A model generated the notes under the pieces. The model did not search any database and had not been told where the DNA came from. It worked only from the letters and a program-made list of their open reading frames with translations. A stretch of 64,000 nt of DNA from Sphingomonas aerophila (GTDB lineage: Bacteria > Pseudomonadota > Alphaproteobacteria > Sphingomonadales > Sphingomonadaceae): positions 372,001-436,000 of the forward strand of contig NZ_JACIJK010000001.1 of assembly GCF_014199305.1 (NCBI RefSeq). Reading direction: 5' to 3'. Each line of letters begins with the position of its first letter. Within the stretch, counting starts at the first letter, position 1. Positions 16,392 through 25,184 of the stretch are shown here, one piece after another. The translations under genes and the position numbers were made by a program.

Positions 16392-17365
16392 GCGACACCG
16401 ACGCCCGCTGGATGAACGCCGCGGTCGCCCTTGCGGCGCGCGGCCGTGGCCGAACCGCGCCCAATCCCAATGTCGGCTGCGTGCTGGTCCGTGATGGGCA
16501 GGTGGTCGGGCGCGGTTGGACCCAGCCCGGCGGCCGCCCCCATGCAGAGGCGGTGGCGCTTGCCCAGGCGGGCGAGAAGTCGCGCGACGCAACTTGTTAC
16601 GTGACGCTGGAGCCGTGCGCTCATCCCAGTACCCGTGGGCCTGCCTGCGCGGACCTGCTTGTCTCGGCCGGGGTGGCGCGCGTGGTTGCGGCGGTGCGGG
16701 ACCCCGATCCCCGAACCGATGGCGCAGGCTTTTCGCGGCTGGCCGATGCCGGAATAGAGGTCGTCAGCGATGTCGGCGGTGAAACGGCACGACGCGCCAT
16801 GGCTGGGTGGCTGACCCGCCGCAAACGGGGACGGCCGTTTGTCACGCTGAAGCTCGCCATGTCGCTCGACGGGGCAGTCGCGATGGCGGACGGATCGAGC
16901 CAATGGATCACCGGCCCGGTTGCCCGCGCCCATGCGCATGGCGAGCGGAGCCGGCATGAGGCGATCCTGGTCGGGCGTGACACCTGGGACGCGGATCACC
17001 CCCAGCTTGATGTGCGACTGCCGGGACTGGAGGCGCGCTCTCCGGCCCGCGTCGTGCTGACGAGCCGACCGGTCGAGGGCAGCGTCGTGACCATCGGCGC
17101 GCCGGAGGAGATCGCGGCACTGCCGGGCGATTACTTGCTGGTGGAAGGCGGCGCAGTGACCGCGGCCGCTTTCCTGCGTGCCGACCTGGTGGATCGCCTG
17201 CTGCTATATCGCGCGCCGGTGCTGGTGGGGGCAGGACGGTCGCTGCCTGGTTTTGGTTTGACCGATCTGGCGGCCGCGCATGGCCGTTGGCGGCTGGACG
17301 ACGCGCGCCAGCTTGGCGTGGACCGGATGGAGGTATACGAGCGCACGCGATGTTTACCGGCATAA
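16379..17365 (+). CDS. ribD: Bifunctional riboflavin deaminase/reductase RibD
   Basis: A 328-residue enzyme for two successive steps of riboflavin synthesis. The N-terminal deaminase domain has the zinc motif HAEAVAL (about residue 53) and PCAHPSTRGPAC (about residues 81-92). The C-terminal reductase domain starts near FVTLKLAMSLDGAVA (about residue 150) and includes ILVGRDTW. The start is GTG at 16379, which makes a normal-length protein. It overlaps both neighbours and is the first rib gene of the operon. No FMN riboswitch was seen upstream. Confidence 0.95.
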   Translation: MGPVSDTDARWMNAAVALAARGRGRTAPNPNVGCVLVRDGQVVGRGWTQPGGRPHAEAVALAQAGEKSRDATCYVTLEPCAHPSTRGPACADLLVSAGVARVVAAVRDPDPRTDGAGFSRLADAGIEVVSDVGGETARRAMAGWLTRRKRGRPFVTLKLAMSLDGAVAMADGSSQWITGPVARAHAHGERSRHEAILVGRDTWDADHPQLDVRLPGLEARSPARVVLTSRPVEGSVVTIGAPEEIAALPGDYLLVEGGAVTAAAFLRADLVDRLLLYRAPVLVGAGRSLPGFGLTDLAAAHGRWRLDDARQLGVDRMEVYERTRCLPA

Positions 17366-17973
17366 TCACCGACATCGGCACGGTCCGCAGCGTTGAAGCA
17401 CGCGGCGACACACGCGTCGTTGTTGATACCGCTTTCGACACCACGACGGTCGACCTTGGCGCCTCCATCGCGTGTTCGGGCGTATGCCTGACCGTGGTCG
17501 ACAAGGGCCAGCATGAAGGCGGCGGTGGCTGGTTCGCCGTGGACGTGTCGCACGAAACGCTGAGCCGTACGCCGGGCGACCAATGGCAGGACGGCGCGCG
17601 CCTGAACCTGGAGCGCGCGATGAAGCTGGGTGACGAGCTTGGCGGGCATATCGTTACCGGCCATGTCGACGGCGTCGCGGACGTGGTGGATGTTCGCCCG
17701 GATGGCGATTCCAGGCGGATCGGCTTTCGCGTGCCTGCCGACCTGGCACCGTTTCTTGCCCCCAAGGGGTCGGTGACGGTCGACGGCGTGTCGCTGACCG
17801 TGAACGAGGTCAGCGACCAGGGTGACCAGACGTTGTTCGCGGTCAACGTCATCCCGCACACCCAGGCGATGACGACTCTCGGCGCGCTCAATCAGGGCGC
17901 GCGGGTCAACATCGAGATCGACGTGCTTGCCCGTTACCTGAAGCGCATGGAGGCTTATCGTGGCCAAGCCTGA
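17350..17973 (+). CDS. ribE: Riboflavin synthase, alpha subunit
   Basis: Product of 207 residues that dismutates two lumazine molecules to riboflavin. It begins MFTGIITDIGTVR, the standard start, and contains two lumazine-binding repeats, each with a GASIACSGVCLTV or KGSVTVDGVSLTV segment (about residues 37-49 and 138-150). It overlaps ribD by 16 bp and ribBX by 14 bp. The order ribD-ribE-ribB-ribH is common in proteobacteria. Confidence 0.95.
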   Translation: MFTGIITDIGTVRSVEARGDTRVVVDTAFDTTTVDLGASIACSGVCLTVVDKGQHEGGGGWFAVDVSHETLSRTPGDQWQDGARLNLERAMKLGDELGGHIVTGHVDGVADVVDVRPDGDSRRIGFRVPADLAPFLAPKGSVTVDGVSLTVNEVSDQGDQTLFAVNVIPHTQAMTTLGALNQGARVNIEIDVLARYLKRMEAYRGQA

Positions 17974-19087
17974 ACTTGCGCGGTTGCGACATGGCTTCCT
18001 GTCCAGCCCCGAAGAGATCATCGATGAAGCCAAGAACGGGCGCATGTTCATCCTGGTCGACGATGAAGACCGGGAGAATGAAGGCGACCTGGTCATCCCC
18101 GCGCAGATGGCGACGCCTGAAAAGATCAACTTCATGGCGACGTATGGGCGCGGGCTGATCTGCCTGGCGCTGACCAAGAAGCGCGTGGACGAGCTTGGGC
18201 TGCAGCTGATGAGCCGCAACAACGGCACCCGGTATGAGACTGCGTTCACCACCTCCATCGAGGCGCGCGACGGGGTCACTACCGGCATCTCGGCGGCGGA
18301 CCGTGCGCGAACCATCGCGGTGGCGATCGATGCGGGCAAGGGACGGGACGAGATCGTCACGCCCGGCCATGTCTTTCCACTCGTGGCGCGCGACGGCGGC
18401 GTGCTGGTCAGGACCGGGCATACGGAAGCCGCCGTGGACGTATCGCGTCTTGCCGGGCTGAACCCTTCGGGCGTGATCTGTGAGATCATGAACGAAGATG
18501 GCAGCATGGCGCGGATGGACGACCTGGTCGCCTTTGCGCAGCGCCACAATCTGAAGATCGGCACCATTCGTGACCTGATCGCCTATCGTCGCCGTTACGA
18601 CCATCTGGTAGAGAAGCGGGCGGAAGCACGCTTCAACAGCCGCTGGGGCGGTGAATGGACCGCGCTCACCTTCTGGAACAAGGCGACCGGCACGGAGCAG
18701 GTGGCGCTGGTGAAGGGGCGGGTCGACCCGGCTCGCCCGACGCTGGTCCGCATGCACGCGCTGTCGACCTTTGCCGACATCTTCGGCGAGGACACGGATC
18801 GCGGCGACCTGTTGCGCCGGTCGATGGAGATCATCGGGGAAGAAGGGGCGGGCGTGGTCGTGGTCATCAACCGGCCCAGGCCCGACCAATGGACCGTGGC
18901 GCTCCAGGCAAAGGCGGGAACGCTTGCACCCGCCGACATGGAGGAATTGCGCGACTATGGCGTTGGCGCGATGATCCTGACCGAACTTGGCGTCGAGGAA
19001 ATGGTGCTGCTCACCAACACGCATCACACGCTGGTCGGGCTGGACGGTTATGGGCTGTCGATCGTTGGCGAGCGGCGGATCGACTGA
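17960..19087 (+). CDS. ribB: DHBP synthase with degenerate GTP cyclohydrolase II domain (RibBX)
   Basis: A 375-residue protein. The N-terminal DHBP synthase domain is intact: DDEDRENEGD (about residues 34-43), TRYETAFTTSIEARDGVT and the GHTEAAVDVSRLAG region. The C-terminal part aligns with GTP cyclohydrolase II (VRMHALSTFADIFGED, then EEGAGVVVV), but the three zinc-binding cysteines of the HSECLTGD...CDCG signature are absent. It can therefore make dihydroxybutanone phosphate but should not open GTP. Such RibBX fusions are known. A separate ribA is expected elsewhere. The start is GTG. Confidence 0.93.
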   Translation: MAKPELARLRHGFLSSPEEIIDEAKNGRMFILVDDEDRENEGDLVIPAQMATPEKINFMATYGRGLICLALTKKRVDELGLQLMSRNNGTRYETAFTTSIEARDGVTTGISAADRARTIAVAIDAGKGRDEIVTPGHVFPLVARDGGVLVRTGHTEAAVDVSRLAGLNPSGVICEIMNEDGSMARMDDLVAFAQRHNLKIGTIRDLIAYRRRYDHLVEKRAEARFNSRWGGEWTALTFWNKATGTEQVALVKGRVDPARPTLVRMHALSTFADIFGEDTDRGDLLRRSMEIIGEEGAGVVVVINRPRPDQWTVALQAKAGTLAPADMEELRDYGVGAMILTELGVEEMVLLTNTHHTLVGLDGYGLSIVGERRID

Positions 19088-19171
19088 CCGAGTAGGATGC
19101 TTCCCGCGCGGGCAGTTGACCCTGGGCCCTTGCTTCCCGCAGGAGCACGGCCGTTCTGAACGGAGTATCTG

Positions 19172-19591
19172 ATGGCCAAGGTCTTGCTGGTCGAAGCGCG
19201 TTTCTACGACCACCTCAACGACATGCTGCTGGCCGGCGCACGGCGCGCGGTCGAGAAGGCCGGGCACAGCCATGAGACGATTACCGTGCCCGGCGCGCTG
19301 GAAGTGCCCGGCGCGATCGCCCTGGCGGTCGAGACGGCCCAGTACGACGCCTATGTCGCGCTGGGTGTCGTGATCCGCGGCGAGACATACCATTTCGAGA
19401 TCGTGTCGAACGAGAGCGCGCGCGGCGTCATGGCGTTGACCATGGACGGCATCGCAATCGGTAACGGCATCCTGACGACGGAGGATGAGGCGCAGGCCAT
19501 CCGCCGTGCCGACCCCGAGCAGCTCGACAAGGGCGGCGGCGCGGCCGAGGCGGCGCTGGCGATGCTGGAGTTGCGGAGGCGTTTGGGCTGA
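19172..19591 (+). CDS. ribH: Lumazine synthase
   Basis: A 139-residue enzyme that joins the RibB and RibD products into dimethylribityllumazine. Features are [15 protein letters not shown] near the start, [13 protein letters not shown] (about residues 40-52), the [16 protein letters not shown] substrate loop (about 64-79) and [11 protein letters not shown]. The catalytic His of the family lies in the YHFE segment. It follows ribBX after 84 bp and ends the operon at a strong hairpin. Confidence 0.95.
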   Translation: MAKVLLVEARFYDHLNDMLLAGARRAVEKAGHSHETITVPGALEVPGAIALAVETAQYDAYVALGVVIRGETYHFEIVSNESARGVMALTMDGIAIGNGILTTEDEAQAIRRADPEQLDKGGGAAEAALAMLELRRRLG

Positions 19592-19598
19592 AGGCGAA

Positions 19599-19626
19599 GC
19601 GCCCCGGCAGGGTGGTGCCGGGGCGC
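19599..19626. terminator. Bidirectional terminator between ribH and the OYE gene
   Basis: GCGCCCCGGCA pairs perfectly with TGCCGGGGCGC (11 bp) around a 6-nt loop. It fills the 42-bp gap between two convergent stops. There is no T tract on either side. Confidence 0.6.
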
Positions 19627-19633
19627 CCGCAGG

Positions 19634-20740
19634 TTACTCGGCTGCCTGGAGGGCCGGCTGTTCGGAAGCAGGGCCGTTGAGGGCGGGATAATCGATATAG
19701 CCCTCGGTACCTGCCGTATAGAAGGTCTTGACGTCGGGCTGGTTGAGTGGCGCACCTGACCGCAGCCGCTCCACCAGATCCGGATTGGCGATGTACGGCC
19801 GGCCGAACGCGATGCCGTCCGCCAGGCCCGACTCCATGTCCGCCCGTGCGCTCTCCAGGTCGTAATCCTGGTTCAGGATCAGCGGGCTGGTGAACACCTT
19901 GCGAATGGCGGGCGACAGCTTTGGCACATCGGTGCGGCCGAAGCTGCTCGTCGGGTTCTGTTCGCGCATTTCCAAAAAGGCTATGCCCTTTTCCTGCAGC
20001 ATGGCCGCGGCAGGTACGAAAATCGCCTCCGGATCGCTGTCGTCCGCACCCTGGCTGTCGCCATTGGGGGACAGGCGGACGCTGGTACGGCCCGCGCCGA
20101 GTTCCGCGATCAGCCGGTCCACGACCTCGCCCAGCAAGCGCATCCGGTTTTCCGGGCTGCCGCCATATTGGTCGTCGCGCTTGTTGGTGCCGTTGCGCAG
20201 GAACTGGTCGATCAGATAGCCGTTCGCCGCGTGCAGTTGCACTCCGTCAAACCCGGCGGCGAGCGCATTGCGCGCAGCGAGGGTGAAATCATCCAGCACT
20301 CGCGCAAGGTCGTCGAGCGTGGCAGCGCGCGGCTCGGCATACGGGTTTGGCCCGGGTCCACGATTGTACGGCGCAAGGATCGCGGATGCGGACAAGGGCT
20401 GCATCCCGATCACATCGGGGCGCGACAGGCGGCCCATGTGCCACAACTGGGTGACGATACGCCCGCCGGCATCATGCACGGCTTGGGTTATCGGCTTCCA
20501 TGCCTCGACCTGCTCATCGGTCCACAGGCCCGGTGCCTTGGGCCAGCCGAGCCCTTCCTGGCTGATCCCGGTGCCCTCGCTGATGATCAGCCCAGCCGTT
20601 GCCCGCTGGCGATAATAGTCGATCATGATCGGCGTCGGCACATGCGCGTCCGTGCTGCGCCCGCGGGTTAGTGGTGACATCAGGATACGATTGGGCGCGT
20701 GAATGGCGCCAAGCTGGATAGGGTCGAAAAGGCTGGGCAT
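19634..20740 (-). CDS. Old yellow enzyme family NAD(P)H:flavin oxidoreductase
   Basis: FMN-dependent alkene reductase of 368 residues. Landmarks are PNRILMSPLTRGRS (about residues 16-29), VTQLWHMGRLS (about 96-106), the substrate-binding HAANGYLIDQFLRNGTNKRDD (His-Asn pair, about 184-205, within a longer conserved stretch) and FGRPYIANPDLVERL near the C-terminus. This is the NemA/OYE class that reduces activated double bonds. The physiological substrate is unknown. It is convergent with ribH and divergent from a DMT transporter 54 bp away. Confidence 0.93.
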   Translation of the reverse strand: MPSLFDPIQLGAIHAPNRILMSPLTRGRSTDAHVPTPIMIDYYRQRATAGLIISEGTGISQEGLGWPKAPGLWTDEQVEAWKPITQAVHDAGGRIVTQLWHMGRLSRPDVIGMQPLSASAILAPYNRGPGPNPYAEPRAATLDDLARVLDDFTLAARNALAAGFDGVQLHAANGYLIDQFLRNGTNKRDDQYGGSPENRMRLLGEVVDRLIAELGAGRTSVRLSPNGDSQGADDSDPEAIFVPAAAMLQEKGIAFLEMREQNPTSSFGRTDVPKLSPAIRKVFTSPLILNQDYDLESARADMESGLADGIAFGRPYIANPDLVERLRSGAPLNQPDVKTFYTAGTEGYIDYPALNGPASEQPALQAAE

Positions 20741-20794
20741 GCATGCTCCGCTGGTTGTGCCTGACGCGCGAGAGATAGGCGGCTAAGAAGCCAC

Positions 20795-21772
20795 ATGCAT
20801 CAACGCGACGCGGAAACAAAAACTGTTGCCGAGGCAAAGGTTGCCTCTGAGCGTGGGTCGGTCGTCGGTTCCACGCTAACGCCGCTCGGGCTGGTCGCGA
20901 TCCTGATCGCGAACGTCGCGCTCGCCTTTGGCCCCTGGTTCGTGCGGCTTGCAGATACGCAGGCGCATATCGGCCCGATCGCGGCCGGGTTCTGGCGGAT
21001 CGGGCTTGCGGCGCCTGTTCTGGCGCTGCTTGCCTGGGGCAGCGGCGCGCGGCCGGTGCGACTGGGGCGCGCGATGCTCGTCACGCTGGTGCTTGGCGGT
21101 GTCGCGTTCGCGGCTGACCTTGGCAGCTGGCACCTGGGGATCCTGCGCACGACGCTGGCCAATGCGACCCTGTTCGGCAATTCCGCGACGTTGATGTTTC
21201 CGATCTACGGCTTTCTTGCCGCTCGCGCGTGGCCAAGCCGTGCGCAGGGGCTTGCGCTGCTGCTGGCCGCAATTGGGGCCGGATTGCTGATGGGACGCTC
21301 CTATCAACTCGACGCGGGCAACCTGGCGGGGGACCTCCTGTGCCTGCTCGCCGGGCTGCTCTACACCGTGTACTTCGTGCTCATGGCGCGGGCGCGCGCC
21401 ACCATGGCGCCATTGCCGGCCCTAGCCCTGTCCACCGCCGCTTCCGTGCTGCCGCTCCTCGTTTTCGCGATCGCAATGGGCGAACGGATATGGCCGGCCG
21501 ACTGGACGCCGCTGCTGGGTCTGGCGCTGGCCAGCCAGGTGATCGGGCAAGGATGCATGATCTACGCGCTTGGGACCGTATCGCCGCTGGTCGTGGGGAT
21601 CGCCCTGCTGATCCAGCCAGTGGTGGCCGGGGCTGTGGGCTGGATCGCCTATGGTGAGCGTCTGGGCACCGCCGACTGGATCGGCGCGGCGTTGGTGGCT
21701 GCGGCCTTGGTGCTGGTGCGGCAAGGGCGAGCGGTTGCGCCAACGCCGCGCGCCACTAGGTTGGCAGGATGA
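20795..21772 (+). CDS. DMT superfamily (EamA) transporter
   Basis: Inner membrane protein of 325 residues with about ten hydrophobic segments in two EamA repeats (about residues 28-155 and 165-310). It has a hydrophilic N-terminus of about 28 residues. These proteins export metabolites or amino acids, and the substrate cannot be read from sequence. The stop overlaps the COQ9 ATG in an ATGA, so the two are coupled. A later ATG may be the true start, since the N-terminal 25 residues are not conserved in type. Confidence 0.88.
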   Translation: MHQRDAETKTVAEAKVASERGSVVGSTLTPLGLVAILIANVALAFGPWFVRLADTQAHIGPIAAGFWRIGLAAPVLALLAWGSGARPVRLGRAMLVTLVLGGVAFAADLGSWHLGILRTTLANATLFGNSATLMFPIYGFLAARAWPSRAQGLALLLAAIGAGLLMGRSYQLDAGNLAGDLLCLLAGLLYTVYFVLMARARATMAPLPALALSTAASVLPLLVFAIAMGERIWPADWTPLLGLALASQVIGQGCMIYALGTVSPLVVGIALLIQPVVAGAVGWIAYGERLGTADWIGAALVAAALVLVRQGRAVAPTPRATRLAG

Positions 21773-22428
21773 CCGAGCATAGCGACCTGACCCTTGACGA
21801 AGTACGTGCGCTGCTGGCGCCCGACATCGCCGCCAACGCCGCTTTCGACGGCTGGGGAGCAGAGGCGCTGCGCTATGCGGCCGACGCGCACGGGATTGAC
21901 CACGACATTGCCAGCCTCGCATTTCAGGGCGGGGCAACGGCGATGATCGATGCGTGGTTTGAGAGCATCGACCGCGACATGGATGCGGCACTTCCGGCCG
22001 AGGCGCTGGCGTCCATGAAGATTCGCGAGCGGATCACCCGTCTGGTGGAGGCGCGACTGGCGGCTGCTGCGCCCAATCGCGAAGCGTTGCGCCGTGCGAT
22101 TGCGATTCTGGCGCAACCGCAACACCTGGCGTTGGCGGCCCGGCTGGGCTGGCGCACGGTGGACCGGATCTGGCGCCGCGCGGGCGACACCGCCACCGAC
22201 TATAATCATTATTCCAAACGCACGATCCTGCTGGGCGTCTATGGCGCGACCATCACCGTGTTCCTGGACGACGAGAGTGAGGACTGGGCGGATACCCGCG
22301 CCTTCCTGGGTCGGCGGATTGAGGGTGTGATGCGGTTCGAGAAGGCAAAGGCCGGCTTTACAAAGCGCGCGCTTTACCGTCCCAGCCTGTCGCGCTTCGT
22401 AGGCCGCCTGCGCTATCCGGTGGTCTGA
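21769..22428 (+). CDS. coq9: COQ9 family ubiquinone biosynthesis protein
   Basis: A 219-residue protein of the alphaproteobacterial/mitochondrial COQ9 family, lipid-binding helpers of ubiquinone synthesis that work with the COQ7 hydroxylase. Features are an N-terminal helical region with AFDGWGAEALRYAA (about residues 24-37) and the conserved C-terminal DYNHYSKRTILLGVYGATITVFLDD stretch in two halves (about residues 144-168). It overlaps the DMT transporter gene by 4 bp. It ends before the probable Fur site of feoAB. Confidence 0.92.
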   Translation: MTEHSDLTLDEVRALLAPDIAANAAFDGWGAEALRYAADAHGIDHDIASLAFQGGATAMIDAWFESIDRDMDAALPAEALASMKIRERITRLVEARLAAAAPNREALRRAIAILAQPQHLALAARLGWRTVDRIWRRAGDTATDYNHYSKRTILLGVYGATITVFLDDESEDWADTRAFLGRRIEGVMRFEKAKAGFTKRALYRPSLSRFVGRLRYPVV

Positions 22429-22473
22429 TAATTTTTGCGAACGGATCGCAAAGGGGCTGGCGCCGAGGCAGAG

Positions 22474-22493
22474 TTATTGATAATCAGTCGCAA
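22474..22493 (+). promoter_or_regulatory. Probable Fur-type iron box before feoAB
   Basis: TTATTGATAATCAGTCGCAA lies just before the feoA start. It resembles the Fur box (GATAATGATAATCATTATC) with a clear TGATAATCA core. The position before ferrous iron uptake genes fits iron repression. It is too close to the feoA ATG for the usual promoter plus leader, so the promoter must overlap it. Confidence 0.5.
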
Positions 22494-22495
22494 TC

Positions 22496-22768
22496 ATGGA
22501 CATGTCGCTTCCCGTCCGCGCCGCGCTCACCCTGGAAAAGCTGCCCCGGCGGCAGCGTGGGATGGTGGCTGCGATCGACTGGACGCAACTTGCCGACGCA
22601 GAAGCTCGGCGGCTGCGGGAGTTGGGCTTCGACGAGGGCGTCGGGGTGGAAGTGCTCCATCGCGCCGCGATCGGCCGGGGTCCGATTGCTTGCCGTATTG
22701 GCCGCATGACGGTGGCATTGCGCCGGGCCGTTGCGGGCGCGATCCACGTCGCGGTTCCAGCCGCCTGA
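22496..22768 (+). CDS. feoA: FeoA family protein
   Basis: Small SH3-like cytoplasmic protein, 90 residues from this ATG or 88 from the ATG at 22502. It has the FeoA pattern: LGFDEGVGVEVLHRAAIGRGPIACRIG in two strands (about residues 43-69), then MTVALRRAVAGAIHV. It helps FeoB in ferrous iron uptake in an unclear way. The N-terminal 25 residues are less typical. It is 4 bp before feoB and behind the probable Fur box. Confidence 0.9.
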   Translation: MDMSLPVRAALTLEKLPRRQRGMVAAIDWTQLADAEARRLRELGFDEGVGVEVLHRAAIGRGPIACRIGRMTVALRRAVAGAIHVAVPAA

Positions 22769-22772
22769 CATC

Positions 22773-24623
22773 ATGAATGCGGCGCCCCTGGTGGCGCTCG
22801 TCGGCAATCCCAATGCCGGCAAGAGCGCCCTGTTCAACGCGCTGACCGGCGCGCGGCAGAAGGTGGGCAATTATCCCGGCGTTACCGTGGAGCGGAAGTC
22901 CGGCCGGCTGGTGCTGGATGATGGCCGCCCGGTGGAGCTGGTGGACCTTCCTGGCGCATACAGCCTCGATCCTTCTTCCCCGGACGAAGCGGTAACCCGC
23001 GACGTCGTTACTGGCGGCAGCGAGTTCGAGCGGCGTCCCGATGCGCTGGTGGTGGTGCTCGACGCTGCCAATCTCGACAATCACCTTCGCTTTGCCTTGC
23101 AGCTGATCGCGCTCGGCCTGCCGGTCGTGATCGCGCTCAACATGGTGGACTTGGCCGAGCGGGACGGGCTGGTGCTCGATCCTGCCGTGCTGGCGCGCGA
23201 ATTGGGCGTGCCCGTGGTACCGACGGTGGCGGTCCGGCGTCGCGGGCTTGACCAGTTGCGAGAAGCGCTGGCCGGCGCAGTCGGGGGCGGCGGTATCCGG
23301 CCGCATCCGCGGACGCTGGAAACGGAAAGCGTGTTGCAGCGCCGGGCGCGCAATATCGCCAGCGCTGCCATTATTTCCGAAACGCCCGCGCATCGCTGGG
23401 CACATTGGCTTGATTCGGTGGCGCTTCATCCGGTGATGGGGCCGCTTCTGCTCGTCGCGGTGCTGTTCACGATGTTCCAGGCGGTATTCACCTGGGCGAC
23501 GGTGCCGGCGGATGCGATCGACGCGGGCTTTGCGTGGTTGCAGACGCAGATTGCCGCTGCATTGCCGGACGGCTTTGTTCGATCCCTCCTGACCGACGGG
23601 CTGATCGCCGGTGTCGGGGCGGTGCTCGTCTTCCTGCCCCAGATCCTGATCCTGTTCCTGTTCATTCTGGTGTTGGAAGCGTCGGGCTACATGGTTCGGG
23701 CGGCTTTCCTGATGGACCGGCTGATGGCGGGCGTGGGCCTGTCCGGGCGCGCGTTCATACCGCTGCTCTCATCCTTCGCGTGCGCCGTGCCCGGGATTAT
23801 GGCGACCCGCACGATCGAGGATGAGAAGGAGCGCCTGACCACCATTCTGATCGCCCCGCTGATGACCTGTTCGGCGCGCTGGCCCGTCTACACGCTGATC
23901 ATTGGCGCGATGATCCCGAACATGCGGCTCGCGCCCTTTATCCGCCTGCAAGGGTTGGTGATGTTCGGCCTGCTCGCGATCGGGATCGCGGGAGCCTACG
24001 TCGCCGCGCTGCTGCTGCGCCGTACGGTGACAAAGGGCGCATCCTCGGGCTTCATGATGGAGATGCCCAAGTACCAGATGCCCCGGCTGGGCGACATCGT
24101 GCTCGGGCTCTGGACGCGTACCCTGATTTTCCTGAAGCGCGCGGGGACCATCATCGCCGCGACCACGGTGGTGCTGTGGCTGTTGCTGTCGTTCCCCAAG
24201 CTGCCAGAGGGCAGCGCGGTGTCCCCGGTCGACTATTCCATCGGCGGTCGCATCGGCCACGGGATCGAGACGGTGGTGAAGCCGATCGGCTTCAATCGGG
24301 ATATTGCGCTCGCACTGTTGCCTGCCATGGCGGCCCGCGAAGTAGCTGTGTCGGCAATCGGCACCGTGTACGCCATCGACGACAAGGGCGAGGGCGGAGA
24401 AGCCAGGATCACCGACAAGCTGCGCGGCCGCTGGACGCTTCCCACCGCGCTCGCCTTCCTGATGTGGTTCGTGTTCGCGCCGCAGTGCATTTCCACCATC
24501 GCGGTAACGCGTAGGGAGACCAACGGGTGGAAGTGGCCAGCGTTCATGGTTGGCTATCTGTTCGCGGCGGCGTACATCATGGCCGGTATCACCTATTGGC
24601 TGGCTGTGTTCGCCGGCCTCTGA
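22773..24623 (+). CDS. feoB: Ferrous iron transporter FeoB
   Basis: Inner membrane ferrous iron transporter of 616 residues. The cytoplasmic G domain has GNPNAGKSALFNALTG (G1, residues 10-25), DLPGAYS (G3, about 57-63) and NMVD (G4, about 123-126). The membrane part (about 230-610) has the two Gate motifs, including FACAVPGIMATR and MAAREVAVSAIGTVYAID. The ATG at 22773 is chosen because G1 then follows directly. At 616 residues it is shorter than the E. coli protein but fits many alphaproteobacterial FeoBs. Confidence 0.96.
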   Translation: MNAAPLVALVGNPNAGKSALFNALTGARQKVGNYPGVTVERKSGRLVLDDGRPVELVDLPGAYSLDPSSPDEAVTRDVVTGGSEFERRPDALVVVLDAANLDNHLRFALQLIALGLPVVIALNMVDLAERDGLVLDPAVLARELGVPVVPTVAVRRRGLDQLREALAGAVGGGGIRPHPRTLETESVLQRRARNIASAAIISETPAHRWAHWLDSVALHPVMGPLLLVAVLFTMFQAVFTWATVPADAIDAGFAWLQTQIAAALPDGFVRSLLTDGLIAGVGAVLVFLPQILILFLFILVLEASGYMVRAAFLMDRLMAGVGLSGRAFIPLLSSFACAVPGIMATRTIEDEKERLTTILIAPLMTCSARWPVYTLIIGAMIPNMRLAPFIRLQGLVMFGLLAIGIAGAYVAALLLRRTVTKGASSGFMMEMPKYQMPRLGDIVLGLWTRTLIFLKRAGTIIAATTVVLWLLLSFPKLPEGSAVSPVDYSIGGRIGHGIETVVKPIGFNRDIALALLPAMAAREVAVSAIGTVYAIDDKGEGGEARITDKLRGRWTLPTALAFLMWFVFAPQCISTIAVTRRETNGWKWPAFMVGYLFAAAYIMAGITYWLAVFAGL

Positions 24624-24638
24624 CATTCGAGGCATTCA

Positions 24639-25184
24639 ATGGCGGGTAGCGTCAACAAGGTTATTCTCGTCGGTAATCTGGGGCAGGATCCCCAGTCCAA
24701 GTCGTTCCAGAACGGCGGCAAGGTCGTGAACCTGCGCATTGCCACGTCCGAATCGTGGAAGGATCGCAACTCCGGCGAGCGCAAGGAGAAGACGGAGTGG
24801 CACACGGTCGCCATCTTCAACGAGGGGCTGGCCAACGTCGCCGAGCGGTTCCTGCGCAAGGGGTCCAAGGTCTACATCGAGGGCTCGCTGCAGACGCGTA
24901 AGTGGCAGGACCAGTCGGGTGCGGATCGCTACTCGACCGAGATCGTGCTGCAGGGCTTCAACAGCGTGCTGACGATGCTCGACGGACCTGGTGGCGGCCA
25001 GGGTGGCGGCGGCGGTGGCCGGGACGATTTTGGCGGGGGCGACGATTTCGGCGGTGGCTCCGGTGGTGGTTCGGGCGGCGGCTTTGGCGGCGGATCACGC
25101 GGTGGCGGCCAGGGTGGCGGCAATCGCGGTGGCAACTTCGGCGGCGGTTTCTCGGACGATCTCGACGACGACGTTCCCTTCTGA
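24639..25184 (+). CDS. ssb: Single-stranded DNA-binding protein
   Basis: A 181-residue SSB. The OB fold covers about residues 1-110 ([13 protein letters not shown], then TEWHTVAIF and [14 protein letters not shown]). A Gly-rich linker runs about 118-170, and the acidic tip ends DDLDDDVPF, which recruits replication and repair partners. The stop overlaps the ATG of the next gene as TGATG, so a sensor kinase is coupled to ssb. That arrangement is unusual. Confidence 0.97.
   Translation: MAGSVNKVILVGNLGQDPQSKSFQNGGKVVNLRIATSESWKDRNSGERKEKTEWHTVAIFNEGLANVAERFLRKGSKVYIEGSLQTRKWQDQSGADRYSTEIVLQGFNSVLTMLDGPGGGQGGGGGGRDDFGGGDDFGGGSGGGSGGGFGGGSRGGGQGGGNRGGNFGGGFSDDLDDDVPF

Noticed and set aside
17131..18567. 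A 478-codon minus-strand frame across ribE and ribBX
   Set aside because: Lies opposite conserved riboflavin genes, with no motif or ribosome binding site.
17960..19087. A fully bifunctional RibBA
   Set aside because: The three zinc cysteines of GTP cyclohydrolase II are missing.
19088..19171. An FMN riboswitch or other element between ribBX and ribH
   Set aside because: None of the conserved FMN aptamer blocks is present, and the gap is only 84 bp.
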